A stretch of DNA of 20,669 nt from contig JAQVTZ010000009.1 in assembly GCA_028699795.1 (NCBI GenBank), positions 1-20,669 of the forward strand, read 5' to 3'. The translations under genes were made by a program, and so were the position numbers. A model generated the notes under the pieces. That model was given only the letters and a program-made list of their open reading frames with translations. It was not told the DNA's origin and made no database searches. Of the stretch, positions 7,203 through 16,093 are shown piece by piece. The DNA comes from Clostridia bacterium. GTDB lineage: Bacteria; Bacillota; Clostridia; Christensenellales; DTU072. Numbering within the stretch: the stretch's first letter is position 1; every line of letters begins with the position of its first letter.

Positions 7203-7203
7203 A

Positions 7204-7232
7204 ATTATAGCAAGCGAAAGTGCCGTTGTCAA
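7204..7232 (-). promoter_or_regulatory. Near-perfect sigma-70 promoter of the str unit
   Basis: Minus strand: TTGACA (7227-7232), a 17-bp spacer and TATAAT (7204-7209), matching the consensus at all twelve positions. It lies 36 nt downstream of the tsaD stop and about 60 nt upstream of the L7Ae gene start. No convincing terminator separates it from tsaD, so some read-through from the rpoBC-metK-recD2-comF-tsaD unit is likely. This promoter should supply most ribosomal-protein transcription. Confidence 0.92.
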
Positions 7233-7267
7233 ATGATTTTATCCCTTTTTCCGTAAAATAGTACATT

Positions 7268-8320
7268 TTAACTTAAAGCTGGATCGGCATCGAGGTCTAA
7301 TTTTGCAGGCTTTGCAAAAGCTTTGATTTCCTCATAGGCGGCAACGCCTATCATCGCCGCATTATCGGTACAAAGAGACTTGGGCGGAAGCAAAATATCA
7401 ATACCCTTTTGCGCTCCCCGTTGGCTTAATAATTCTCTTAACGCGCCGTTTGCCCCCACACCTCCCGCAAGAGCGATAGTGGTAAGTTTGTGTTCTTCCG
7501 CAGCCGCAACGGCTTTTTCGGTGAGTAAATCCGTTACTTCGCTTTGGAAAGAGGCGGCAAGGTCGGCACGCCTGATTTCTTCGCCTCTTGCTTTGCAATT
7601 TTGCACCAGATTGATAACGGCTGTTTTAAGCCCGCTAAACGAAAACCGATATCCGCCGCCGCCTTTGTAAGCGCGGGGAAGGGCATAAGTAAGGCTGCCG
7701 CTTTTTGCGAGTTTTTCTATTTCGGGGCCACCGGGATAAGGAAGTCCCAACACTCTTGCAACTTTATCGAAGGCTTCGCCTACCGCATCGTCTTGGGTCG
7801 ACCCCAACTCTTCGATATCTGTAAAAGAGTTTACTTTTAGTATCGCGGTATGCCCCCCGCTTGTAAGCAAACAAAGATAGGGTGGTCGCAACTCGGGCGC
7901 TGCAATATAATTTGCTGCAATATGCCCTTTGATATGGTCTACCGCAATAAGAGGTTTGCCCAGCGTGAACGCAAGCGACTTCGCATATGCGACACCCACC
8001 AGCAATGCGCCCAAAAGTCCCGGCCCGTAAGTTGCCGCTATCACATCGATATCCGCAAGCCCCACTTTTGCCGCCGCAAGCGTTTCTTTTACGATATTGT
8101 CTATCGCAATAATATGGTTTCTCGAAGCAATCTCGGGCACCACACCGCCAAACCTGCGGTGAATTTCTATCTGAGAAGCAATCACCGATGACAGCACTTT
8201 CCTTCCTTGCGTAATCGCCACCGCCGTTTCGTCGCAACTGGACTCTATCGCAAGTACGAGAAAATCGTCTCTTACACGCAATTCCTCTATTATTTTTTCA
8301 CTCTTTTTATCGTAATTCAT
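7268..8320 (-). CDS. tsaD: tRNA N6-adenosine threonylcarbamoyltransferase TsaD
   Basis: 350 aa. It transfers threonylcarbamoyl from TC-AMP to A37 of ANN-decoding tRNAs, working with TsaB and TsaE, which are not in this window. Visible hallmarks are IESSCDETAVA (25-35), the metal-binding pair in HIKGH (His129 and His133), TSGGHTAI, GEAFDKVARVLGLPYPGG, AGGVGANGALRE and CTDNAAMIG near the end, closing with LDLDADPAL. The start at 8320 has AGAGGA 6 nt upstream and lies 10 nt after the comF stop; a longer frame reaching 8356 would overlap comF. Even so, the protein has about 20 extra N-terminal residues before the usual VLAIESS start. It is the last gene of the cassette downstream of rpoC. Confidence 0.97.
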   Translation of the reverse strand: MNYDKKSEKIIEELRVRDDFLVLAIESSCDETAVAITQGRKVLSSVIASQIEIHRRFGGVVPEIASRNHIIAIDNIVKETLAAAKVGLADIDVIAATYGPGLLGALLVGVAYAKSLAFTLGKPLIAVDHIKGHIAANYIAAPELRPPYLCLLTSGGHTAILKVNSFTDIEELGSTQDDAVGEAFDKVARVLGLPYPGGPEIEKLAKSGSLTYALPRAYKGGGGYRFSFSGLKTAVINLVQNCKARGEEIRRADLAASFQSEVTDLLTEKAVAAAEEHKLTTIALAGGVGANGALRELLSQRGAQKGIDILLPPKSLCTDNAAMIGVAAYEEIKAFAKPAKLDLDADPALS

Positions 8321-8330
8321 TAGATATCCT

Positions 8331-9119
8331 CTACGCTCTTGCAAGCGCAAGAACAATCACCGTTGCAGCGCCCAACTCTTCTTTTAGCACTCTTGCACAT
8401 TCGCCCGCTGTCGCGCCCGTTGTCACCACATCGTCTATCAATAGGATTGTCTTACCCCAAGTAAACATTCTGTCGAAGCCCTTCGCAGGGGCGAATACTC
8501 CTTTGATATCTTCCAACCTTTGGCTACGATTCTTTCGCGTTTGGTCCTTCATGTTTTTAACCACCTTAAGCGGATAAATAAGTTGGTTTCGGGTATCTTT
8601 AGATATTATTTCGGTTACCTTTTTATTATGTTCAAATCCCCTGCGCAATATTTTTGCTTTGCTGGAAGGAACATAACAGACAGCATCACACCGCAAGTCT
8701 AACGCGTTGTAATAATCAGTTATGAATTTCGCAATAAACTTATATAGATAGTTTGCGTTGCCGTCTTTGTAACTTAAAATTATTTTCTTTATTACACCTT
8801 CATAGGCGAATGGCGCATACGCCTTATCGAAATAAGGACGAGCCGTTTGGCAATGCTTACAAACATCGTATTTTTGTTCGATAGGTTCGCCGCAATAGCG
8901 GCACCGCGTGCCGGTAATATAAGGCAGATTTTTGCGGCATTCGGGGCACAACGAATGGGTTCGATCTTCGTCACCTAGCTCTTTGCCACAATCCAGACAG
9001 ACGAATGCCCACGGAAACAATGCTTCTTGTATGGCGTTTTTGATTTTTTCTCTTAACCCTATCCAAGACTCTTTTTTTATTCCCCTTTCAGCAGTCTTGC
9101 TTTTCTTTGGTTTTCCCAT
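8331..9119 (-). CDS. comF: ComF-family phosphoribosyltransferase-like protein
   Basis: 262 aa. ComF-type proteins combine an N-terminal zinc ribbon with a phosphoribosyltransferase fold and are needed for DNA uptake in competent bacteria; many non-competent Clostridia also carry one. Four Cys pairs are visible: CLDCG, CPEC, CRYCG and CKHC. The PRPP-binding loop is clear at about 225-237 (ILLIDDVVTTGAT), and the usual RRGFEHN and RKNRSQRL segments are present. A basic, charged N-terminal stretch of about 30 residues precedes the first Cys pair. The ATG at 9119 lies inside the 3' end of recD2 (43-nt overlap), but AAGGAG 5 nt before it supports this start and implies translational coupling. The reaction catalysed is unknown. 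No other competence gene is in the window. Confidence 0.93.
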   Translation of the reverse strand: MGKPKKSKTAERGIKKESWIGLREKIKNAIQEALFPWAFVCLDCGKELGDEDRTHSLCPECRKNLPYITGTRCRYCGEPIEQKYDVCKHCQTARPYFDKAYAPFAYEGVIKKIILSYKDGNANYLYKFIAKFITDYYNALDLRCDAVCYVPSSKAKILRRGFEHNKKVTEIISKDTRNQLIYPLKVVKNMKDQTRKNRSQRLEDIKGVFAPAKGFDRMFTWGKTILLIDDVVTTGATAGECARVLKEELGAATVIVLALARA

Positions 9120-11293
9120 ATAAACTCCTTGAGGAGGCTATACCTCTCGGCTACATAATTATTGGACACCATTCTTTTGATAATTCCCACAGGGCCGACA
9201 ATAACCACCGCTTCTCTGGCTCTGGTAATCGCGGTATACAGAAGATTTCTGTTAAGCAACATATAGCCCGCGTTTGATAAGACGAGGATAACGGCGCGGA
9301 ACTCGGAACCCTGACTTTTATGGACGCTGACAGCGTAAGCTGGGATGAGCTCTTCTCTGCTTTCGACCCCGTATACGGCGCACTTGCCGTCTTCAAAGTC
9401 TACGGTAAGCGTCTCTTTACCGATTTCGGTTAAATACCCCACATCGCCGTTGAACACTCCTTCGCCCTGCTCGACTCCCTTCTCCCACTGCAAATCGTAA
9501 TTATTGACGGTCTGCATCACTTTGTCACCTTCACGAAAGACGGTACCGTTGATGGTAATTTCCTTTCCGTACGGATTAACAGCTTCTTGAATTCGAACAT
9601 TAAGATTATTGACACCCGCAATCCCTTTTTTCATGGGTGAAAGCACTTGGATATTCCTTATCGAACAATCGAGATACTTAGGGAGTCTTTCGGTAAGCAG
9701 GGAAACCACCGCTTCAACCTGACGCTCGCCTTCTTCCACATTGCTGACAAAAAAATCTCGGGAAGCGTTGTCTATAACAGGCATTTCTCCCCTGTTGATT
9801 CTGTGTGCGTTAAGCACAATAAGGCTGTTTGCGTCTTGGCGATATATTTCGGTAAGCGAAATGACAGGCAGCATATCGCTGTCGATGATATCCGCAAGTA
9901 TATTGCCCGCGGACACCGAAGGTAGCTGGTCTTTGTCTCCCACAAGAATCAGTCTTGCCCCTTGGGGCATTGCTTTTAACAAAGCGTTGAAGATATAGAT
10001 ATCCGCCATGCTGATTTCGTCTATGATTACGACATCCGTTTCTAAATTGTTGAGCTCGTTAAACTTGAACACGGGTTTGCCGGAAGAAAAATCCATACCG
10101 AGCATACGGTGGATTGTTTTTGCTTCGCAATCCGTGGCTTCGGCAAGGCGCTTGCCAGCGCGTCCCGTGGGCGCTGCAAGCAAAACTTTATGCCCTCTTG
10201 CGCTCATCAGCGACAGGATACACTTAATAATCGTGGTTTTGCCCGTTCCGGGTCCGCCGGTAATCACGACGGTACCCCGATTGATGGCAAGCGCAACGGC
10301 TTCTCTTTGTTTGGTGTGCAACGCAATACTGTTTTCGCTCTCGAATCTGTCCAGTTCGCCGTCGATATTGATGTCCAATTCTTGCGCTTCATTATTCAGT
10401 TTCAGCAGCTTCGCGGCGATGGAATTCTCGAGATTATAGTTTATCGAAAGCGCCCATGCTCCTTTTGACGCTTGACGGTCCTCCTCTTTGTAACGATAAA
10501 ATTTAATTTTGTCGTTAATTTGCATAAAGGGCAAACAACTCTTTATCCTGTCCGAGGATTCGGCGTGAATAAGCTTTGCTGTTTGCGACAGCAGTTTCTC
10601 TTCGGGAAGACAGGTGTGCCCCTGCCGCCCCGCCGCCTCTAGCAAAGTATGCGTTACCGCCGCCATAATACGAAAATCGCTGTCCTGTTCGACACCCAGT
10701 TTCTCGGCAATCTTATCCGCGGTCAAAAACCCGATCCCTTCGATATCTTCTACCAACCTATAAGGGTTTTCGGTAATAAGCTCGCGGGCGTCATCGCCGT
10801 AACAGCGATAAATTTTCAGGGATTGTCCCATGGAGATGCCATGTTTTTGTAAAAACAACAGTGTGTTTTGCATTTCGGAATGATTGCGAAAACTTTCGGC
10901 GATTTCGCGGGCTTTGGCGGCGCCGATGCCGCGCACTTCTCTCAACCGTTCGGGCGTTTTTTCTAAGATTTCGAGTGTTTTAAGACCGAAATGCCCCACA
11001 ATCGCGTCCGCCGTGATTTCGCCCACACCGCGAAACAATCCGCTTGCAAGATAATTGATAATCCCCGCTTTGTCTGTAGGAGCTTCGAAAGTCACCTCTG
11101 TCACCTCGAACTGCTCCCCATACTTTGGGTTGGTCTTGAATTCACCCACCAATGAAAGCGTTTCCCCTTCCTGTATAACGGGAAAAATGCCGAAGGCAGT
11201 AAGCAATCTGTCTTCGGCAAAGATATTGATGACGGTATAGCCGTTTTCCTCGTTGCGGAAAACGATATTCTCGACGCTCCCTTTAATAATCAT
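9077..11293 (-). CDS. recD2: RecD2 (YrrC-like) SF1B 5'-3' DNA helicase
   Basis: 738 aa, the normal RecD2 length. It is a DNA-repair helicase that works without RecBC. The N-terminal OB-like part (MIIKGSVENIVFRNEENGYT) is followed by helix-hairpin-helix DNA-binding segments (for example REVRGIGAAKAREIAE). The motor then starts with Walker A GGPGTGKTT (346-354, Lys352) and has Walker B VVIIDE (Asp425, Glu426). Motif III follows with LVGDKDQLPSV. The C-terminal motor half includes VHKSQGSEF and LLYTAITRARE. The ATG overlaps the metK stop (ATGA), so its translation is coupled to metK. The 3' end overlaps comF by 43 nt. The metK-recD2-comF neighbourhood is, from memory, a recurring one in Clostridia. 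The proximity to rpoC is less familiar. Confidence 0.97.
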   Translation of the reverse strand: MIIKGSVENIVFRNEENGYTVINIFAEDRLLTAFGIFPVIQEGETLSLVGEFKTNPKYGEQFEVTEVTFEAPTDKAGIINYLASGLFRGVGEITADAIVGHFGLKTLEILEKTPERLREVRGIGAAKAREIAESFRNHSEMQNTLLFLQKHGISMGQSLKIYRCYGDDARELITENPYRLVEDIEGIGFLTADKIAEKLGVEQDSDFRIMAAVTHTLLEAAGRQGHTCLPEEKLLSQTAKLIHAESSDRIKSCLPFMQINDKIKFYRYKEEDRQASKGAWALSINYNLENSIAAKLLKLNNEAQELDINIDGELDRFESENSIALHTKQREAVALAINRGTVVITGGPGTGKTTIIKCILSLMSARGHKVLLAAPTGRAGKRLAEATDCEAKTIHRMLGMDFSSGKPVFKFNELNNLETDVVIIDEISMADIYIFNALLKAMPQGARLILVGDKDQLPSVSAGNILADIIDSDMLPVISLTEIYRQDANSLIVLNAHRINRGEMPVIDNASRDFFVSNVEEGERQVEAVVSLLTERLPKYLDCSIRNIQVLSPMKKGIAGVNNLNVRIQEAVNPYGKEITINGTVFREGDKVMQTVNNYDLQWEKGVEQGEGVFNGDVGYLTEIGKETLTVDFEDGKCAVYGVESREELIPAYAVSVHKSQGSEFRAVILVLSNAGYMLLNRNLLYTAITRAREAVVIVGPVGIIKRMVSNNYVAERYSLLKEFIWENQRKARLLKGE

Positions 11294-12465
11294 TCATACA
11301 ACTCGCGCAACTCACTGACCTTGTCGGTTTTTTCCCAACTGAAACCGCTTCTGCCAAAGTGACCGTAGGCCGCCGTCGCAAGATATTGCGGTTTTGCGAG
11401 CTCCAGTTTATCTATCATGGCCTTAGGGCGGAAATCGAATATTTTCGGCAAAGCTTCCGAAATTTTGTCGTCGGGAATTCTGCCTGTACCGAAGGTATTT
11501 ACATAAACGGATACGGGTTTTGCTTTACCGATCGCATAGGCGACTTGAAGTTCGCATTTGTCCGCAAGGCCCGAGGCAACCACATTTTTTGCCACATAAC
11601 GCGCAAAATAAGTCGCGCTTCTGTCCACTTTGGTGGGGTCTTTCCCAGAAAACGACCCACCGCCGTGCGGCGCGTAACCGCCGTAAGTGTCTACGATAAT
11701 CTTTCTGCCGGTAAGCCCACTGTCCCCCTGCGGACCGCCTATCACAAAACGCCCTGTCGGATTGATATATATCTTCGTATTCGCATCCAAAAGACTTGTG
11801 GGTATCGCTTCGCGAATGACCAGCCTTTGCATATCCTTGCGCAAAGTCTCTATCTCTACATCGGGATTATGTTGGGTAGAAAGCACGACCGCTTCTACTC
11901 TGAAAGGTTTTCCGTCTTGGTATTCTACCGTAACTTGCGCCTTCCCGTCTGGACGAAGATAATCCACTAACTTTTTTTTGCGTACATCGGCAAGCCTTTG
12001 GGTAAGTTTGTGCGACAGCATGATTGCCATCGGCATCAGTTCTTCTGTTTCGTTGCAGGCATACCCGAACATCATGCCTTGATCGCCCGCGCCGATTTGG
12101 TCGTATTGGTCCGAACCATTTTGTTTGTGTTCTAAACTGTTGTTGACACCCAAGGCGATATCGGGAGATTGCTCATTGATTGCCACCAGTACGGAGCAAG
12201 TGCGGTAATCAAAACCGTACTCCGCGTTGTCGTAGCCGATATTTTTTACCGTTTCTCTTACAATATTGGGGATATCCACATAGCCTTTCGCGATACTGAT
12301 TTCACCCATGACCAGTATGAGACCGGTGGTTGTTGTTACCTCACACGCCACGCGGGCATGGGGGTCTTGTGCGAGAAAGGCATCTAGAACAGCATCGCTT
12401 ACTTGGTCACAAAGTTTATCGGGATGGCCTTCCGTCACACTTTCACTACTAAAATAACTTTTCAT
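11290..12465 (-). CDS. metK: S-adenosylmethionine synthetase
   Basis: 391 aa, normal length. It makes SAM from methionine and ATP in the cytoplasm. Signature motifs are complete: the substrate-binding start SESVTEGHPDK (7-17), GAGDQGMMFGYA (125-136) and GGGSFSGKD (268-276), with DRSATY following. The C-terminal part FGRSGFSWEKTD is typical. The ATG is preceded by AGGAAG, 5 nt upstream, and lies 20 nt after the rpoC stop, so it is very likely co-transcribed with rpoBC. No S-box, SAM-II or other SAM riboswitch fits in the 20-nt gap, so methionine-responsive control of this gene is not evident. Its stop overlaps the recD2 start. Confidence 0.99.
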   Translation of the reverse strand: MKSYFSSESVTEGHPDKLCDQVSDAVLDAFLAQDPHARVACEVTTTTGLILVMGEISIAKGYVDIPNIVRETVKNIGYDNAEYGFDYRTCSVLVAINEQSPDIALGVNNSLEHKQNGSDQYDQIGAGDQGMMFGYACNETEELMPMAIMLSHKLTQRLADVRKKKLVDYLRPDGKAQVTVEYQDGKPFRVEAVVLSTQHNPDVEIETLRKDMQRLVIREAIPTSLLDANTKIYINPTGRFVIGGPQGDSGLTGRKIIVDTYGGYAPHGGGSFSGKDPTKVDRSATYFARYVAKNVVASGLADKCELQVAYAIGKAKPVSVYVNTFGTGRIPDDKISEALPKIFDFRPKAMIDKLELAKPQYLATAAYGHFGRSGFSWEKTDKVSELRELYE

Positions 12466-12485
12466 TTCGACTTCCTTTTAGCGGT

Positions 12486-15400
12486 CTACATTAACCCCTC
12501 GGATTCATCGTATCCGCCAAACTCTTCTACAGGAGCGATAACTTCTTCCACCATGTTATTGTGGGCATCCGTATCCGTTCTTTCTATATTGATATTTCTG
12601 TAAAGCTTTAAGCCCGTACCTGCGGGAATCAGCTTGCCGATTATCACATTCTCTTTTAAACCGATAAGATGGTCTGTCTTTGCCTTGATGGCGGCATCGG
12701 TAAGCACTCTTGCGGTTTCTTGGAAGGATGCGGCTGATAAGAAAGACTCGGTGGCAAGCGCCGCTTTGGAAATACCAAGCAATACGCGGTTGGCTGTGGC
12801 AGTCCTGCCGCCTTCTTCCAGTATCCTTTCGTTTTCCTCTTCGATACGGTTGATGTCTACCAATTCGTTCATAAGCAAATTGGTATCGTGCGGCTCGTTG
12901 ATACGAACCTTACGCAACATCTGTCTTACGATAATTTCGATGTGTTTGTCGTTGATATGCACGCCGTTGGAGCGGTAAGCGGATTGGACTTCGCGAATCA
13001 TGCTCTCTTGTACGCCTTGTACACCCTTTGTGCGCAAAATATCTTGCGGATTGATAGAGCCGTCGGTGAGAGGGTCGCCCGCTTCGACCGTTTGACCTTC
13101 TTTGACATAAACTTTTTTGGCAAAAGGTACTTTGTATTCGAAAGTGTTATCGGGTCCCGTAACGGTTATGATTCTTTGTTTATCTTCTTCCTTAATGGAA
13201 ACCACGCCTTTGATATCGGCGATAGTACCCTCGCCTTTCGGCTTGCGCGCTTCAAAAAGTTCGACCACTCTGGGCAAACCTTGCGTGATATCTGCGCTGG
13301 ACGCGACACCGCCGGTATGGAAGGTTCTCATGGTAAGCTGTGTGCCGGGTTCACCGATGGATTGCGCCGCAATGATACCGACCGCTTCCCCTAACTTGAC
13401 GGGGTTCCACGAAGACATATTGACACCGTAACACTTCGCGCAAATACCCAACTTGGATTTGCAGGCAAGCACAGAACGGATACGGATTTCCTTGATACCC
13501 GCGTTCTTGATAGCATTAGCGGCATCTTCAGAAATCGGGCTATCTTCGGACGCGATGATTTCGCCTGTCTTGGGATGGACGACATCGCCAATTGGATATC
13601 TGCCTGTGATACGCTCGACCATGTCTTCTATCAGTCTGCCATTGGGGTCATAGATATCTCTTACCAAGAAACCGCGCTTGTCGCCGCAGTCATCTTCGCG
13701 AATGGTGACATCATGCGAGACATCCACCAAACGACGGGTAAGATAACCCGAGTCCGCCGTCTTTAGCGCGGTATCCGCGCCGCCTTTACGGGCGCCGTGC
13801 GAAGAAATAAAGTATTCCAAAACCGAAAGACCTTCGCGGAAGGAAGACTTAACGGGGATTTCGATAACTTTACCTGTCGGGTCATTCATCAGCCCGCGCA
13901 TACCGGACAGCTGTTTGATTTGTTGCATGCTGCCGCGCGCGCCGGAGTCCGCCATCATCCATATCGGGTTAAACTTATCGAAGTTCTTAAAGTTGGTTTC
14001 GAGGTCTTTCTCTACCTTGTTGGTCGCGTCTTCCCATATCTTGATCGTGTCGTTATAACGCTCTTCTTCGGTAAGCACACCGCGGCGGAAACTCTTTTCT
14101 ACATTAATCACATTTTCTTCGGCCTTACGCAAGATTTCTTGCTTGCTTCCGGGAATTTGCATATCGAACACGCTGGTTGTTATCGCGCCTACGGTGCTGT
14201 ACTTAAAGCCTAAAGATTTAATTTTGTCCAGCACCTTCGCGACTTCGGTACTTCCTTTTAATTTAAAGCATCTCTCGACGATTTGTGAAAGCTGTTTTTT
14301 GCCTACCAAAAAGTCAATTTCGAAATCCAATTTTTGTTCGTTGGTTTCTCTGGGGACAAAACCGAGATCTTGCGGAATGGCTTCATTGAAGATTATTTTG
14401 CCTGCCGTAATAGGAATCAATCTTCTGTACACCATACCGTCTATTTCTTTTTTGATACGGACATTGATACGCGCCTGAAGCTCGATATCCCCTATTTGGT
14501 AAGCCATTAAGGCTTCTTGGGGATTCATAAAGTTGCGTCCCTCACCTCTTGCGCCGGGTTTTTCTTGCGTAAGATAATAGGAACCGATAACCATATCTTG
14601 GGTAGGCACCATAATGGGCTTACCGTCCGACAGTTTGAGAATATTATTGGTAGAGAGCATCAGGAATCTGGCTTCTACCTGCGCCGCAATAGACAGCGGT
14701 ACATGCACCGCCATTTGGTCTCCGTCAAAGTCCGCGTTAAACGCTGCGCATACCAACGGATGCAGTTTAATCGCGCGTCCTTCTACCAGCACGGGCTCGA
14801 AAGCCTGTATACCCAAACGGTGAAGAGTGGGCGCACGGTTGAGCATGACGGGATGGTCTTTGATAACCTCGTCCAAAATATCCCAAACAACGGGCTTGCC
14901 GCGGTCTACCGCCTTTCTTGCACTCTTAATATTTTGGGTAAGATTGCGATCCACAAGTTTGCGGAAAATAAAAGGCTTGAACAACTCCAATGCCATTTCT
15001 TTGGGAAGGCCGCATTGGTACAGCTTGAGCTCGGGACCTACTACGATAACCGAACGGCCGGAATAGTCTACACGCTTGCCAAGCAGGTTCTGACGGAATC
15101 TGCCTTGTTTGCCGCGGAGCATGTCCGAAAGCGATTTTAGGTTGCGGTTGCCCGCGCCTGTAACCGCTTTGCCGTGCCTGCCGTTATCTATTAAGGCGTC
15201 TACGGCTTCTTGGAGCATACGCTTCTCGTTGCGGACAACGATATCGGGCGCGCCTGACTCCATCATTTTTTTGAGGCGGTTATTGCGGTTAATGACTCTT
15301 CTATACAGGTCGTTGAGGTCGCTCGTTGCGAATCTGCCACCGTCCAATTGGACCATGGGGCGAAGTTCGGGAGGAATGACGGGTACAACATCCAGTACCA

Positions 15401-16079
15401 TCCATTCGGGACGGTTGCCCGATTGGCGGAAAGACTCTACGATTTCCAGCCTCTTGGCGGCCTTCACTTTTTTAATGCCATTCGCGGTAGTGAGAAGCTC
15501 TTTTAGTTCTTTACTCTCTTCATCGAGATCAATTTCGCGCAAAAGGATTTTGAACGCCTCGGCACCCATGCCCACTTTTAGAGCGTTCGCGCCGTACTTT
15601 TCGATTGCTTCACGGTACTCGTCGTCTCTGATTACTTGCTTTTTGAAAAACTCGGTGGTGCCGGGATCAAGCACGACAAAAGCCGCAAAATAAATGACCT
15701 GCTCTACTTGTTTAGGACTCATATTAAGAATCGTGCTGATTCGTGACGGAACACCGCGGAAATACCAGATATGCGAAACGGGCGCCGCAAGCTCGATATG
15801 TCCCATTCTTTCGCGTCTTACTTTGGCCTTGGTGACTTCGACGCCGCACTTGTCGCAGATAACGCCTTTATACCTTATCCTTTTGTACTTACCGCAATGA
15901 CACTCGTAATCTCGGGTTGGTCCAAAAATTCTTTCGCAAAAAAGACCGTCTCTCTCGGGTTTTTGCGTCCTGTAATTTATGGTTTCGGGTTTGGTCACTT
16001 CACCGTGGGACCACTCCCTGATTTTATCGGGTGAAGCCAGCGATATTTGTATCGAATCAAAACTGTTAATCTCTATCAT
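12486..16079 (-). CDS. rpoC: RNA polymerase beta' subunit
   Basis: 1197 aa, close to the Bacillus subtilis protein and without the large insertion of proteobacteria. It is the catalytic large subunit of RNA polymerase. The first zinc site has Cys60, Cys62, Cys75 and Cys78 (CHCG and CDKCG). The Mg2+-binding loop NADFDGD covers 448-454 with Asp450, Asp452 and Asp454. The second zinc site is Cys798, Cys873, Cys880 and Cys883 (DDCGDKRG; CKSKLGICAKC). The trigger loop region (LGEAVGIIAAQSIGEPGTQL) and the C-terminal clamp segment follow. AGGTGG lies about 6 nt before the ATG, and the gene starts 14 nt after the rpoB stop. It is co-transcribed with rpoB. Confidence 0.99.
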   Translation of the reverse strand: MIEINSFDSIQISLASPDKIREWSHGEVTKPETINYRTQKPERDGLFCERIFGPTRDYECHCGKYKRIRYKGVICDKCGVEVTKAKVRRERMGHIELAAPVSHIWYFRGVPSRISTILNMSPKQVEQVIYFAAFVVLDPGTTEFFKKQVIRDDEYREAIEKYGANALKVGMGAEAFKILLREIDLDEESKELKELLTTANGIKKVKAAKRLEIVESFRQSGNRPEWMVLDVVPVIPPELRPMVQLDGGRFATSDLNDLYRRVINRNNRLKKMMESGAPDIVVRNEKRMLQEAVDALIDNGRHGKAVTGAGNRNLKSLSDMLRGKQGRFRQNLLGKRVDYSGRSVIVVGPELKLYQCGLPKEMALELFKPFIFRKLVDRNLTQNIKSARKAVDRGKPVVWDILDEVIKDHPVMLNRAPTLHRLGIQAFEPVLVEGRAIKLHPLVCAAFNADFDGDQMAVHVPLSIAAQVEARFLMLSTNNILKLSDGKPIMVPTQDMVIGSYYLTQEKPGARGEGRNFMNPQEALMAYQIGDIELQARINVRIKKEIDGMVYRRLIPITAGKIIFNEAIPQDLGFVPRETNEQKLDFEIDFLVGKKQLSQIVERCFKLKGSTEVAKVLDKIKSLGFKYSTVGAITTSVFDMQIPGSKQEILRKAEENVINVEKSFRRGVLTEEERYNDTIKIWEDATNKVEKDLETNFKNFDKFNPIWMMADSGARGSMQQIKQLSGMRGLMNDPTGKVIEIPVKSSFREGLSVLEYFISSHGARKGGADTALKTADSGYLTRRLVDVSHDVTIREDDCGDKRGFLVRDIYDPNGRLIEDMVERITGRYPIGDVVHPKTGEIIASEDSPISEDAANAIKNAGIKEIRIRSVLACKSKLGICAKCYGVNMSSWNPVKLGEAVGIIAAQSIGEPGTQLTMRTFHTGGVASSADITQGLPRVVELFEARKPKGEGTIADIKGVVSIKEEDKQRIITVTGPDNTFEYKVPFAKKVYVKEGQTVEAGDPLTDGSINPQDILRTKGVQGVQESMIREVQSAYRSNGVHINDKHIEIIVRQMLRKVRINEPHDTNLLMNELVDINRIEEENERILEEGGRTATANRVLLGISKAALATESFLSAASFQETARVLTDAAIKAKTDHLIGLKENVIIGKLIPAGTGLKLYRNINIERTDTDAHNNMVEEVIAPVEEFGGYDESEGLM

Positions 16080-16093
16080 TTATAACCACCTCT

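Noticed and set aside
8321..8356. A longer tsaD beginning inside comF
   Set aside because: It would overlap the comF end. The ATG at 8320 has AGAGGA upstream, and TsaD proteins need no such extension.
12466..12485. SAM riboswitch ahead of metK
   Set aside because: The rpoC-metK gap is only 20 nt and contains just a ribosome site.
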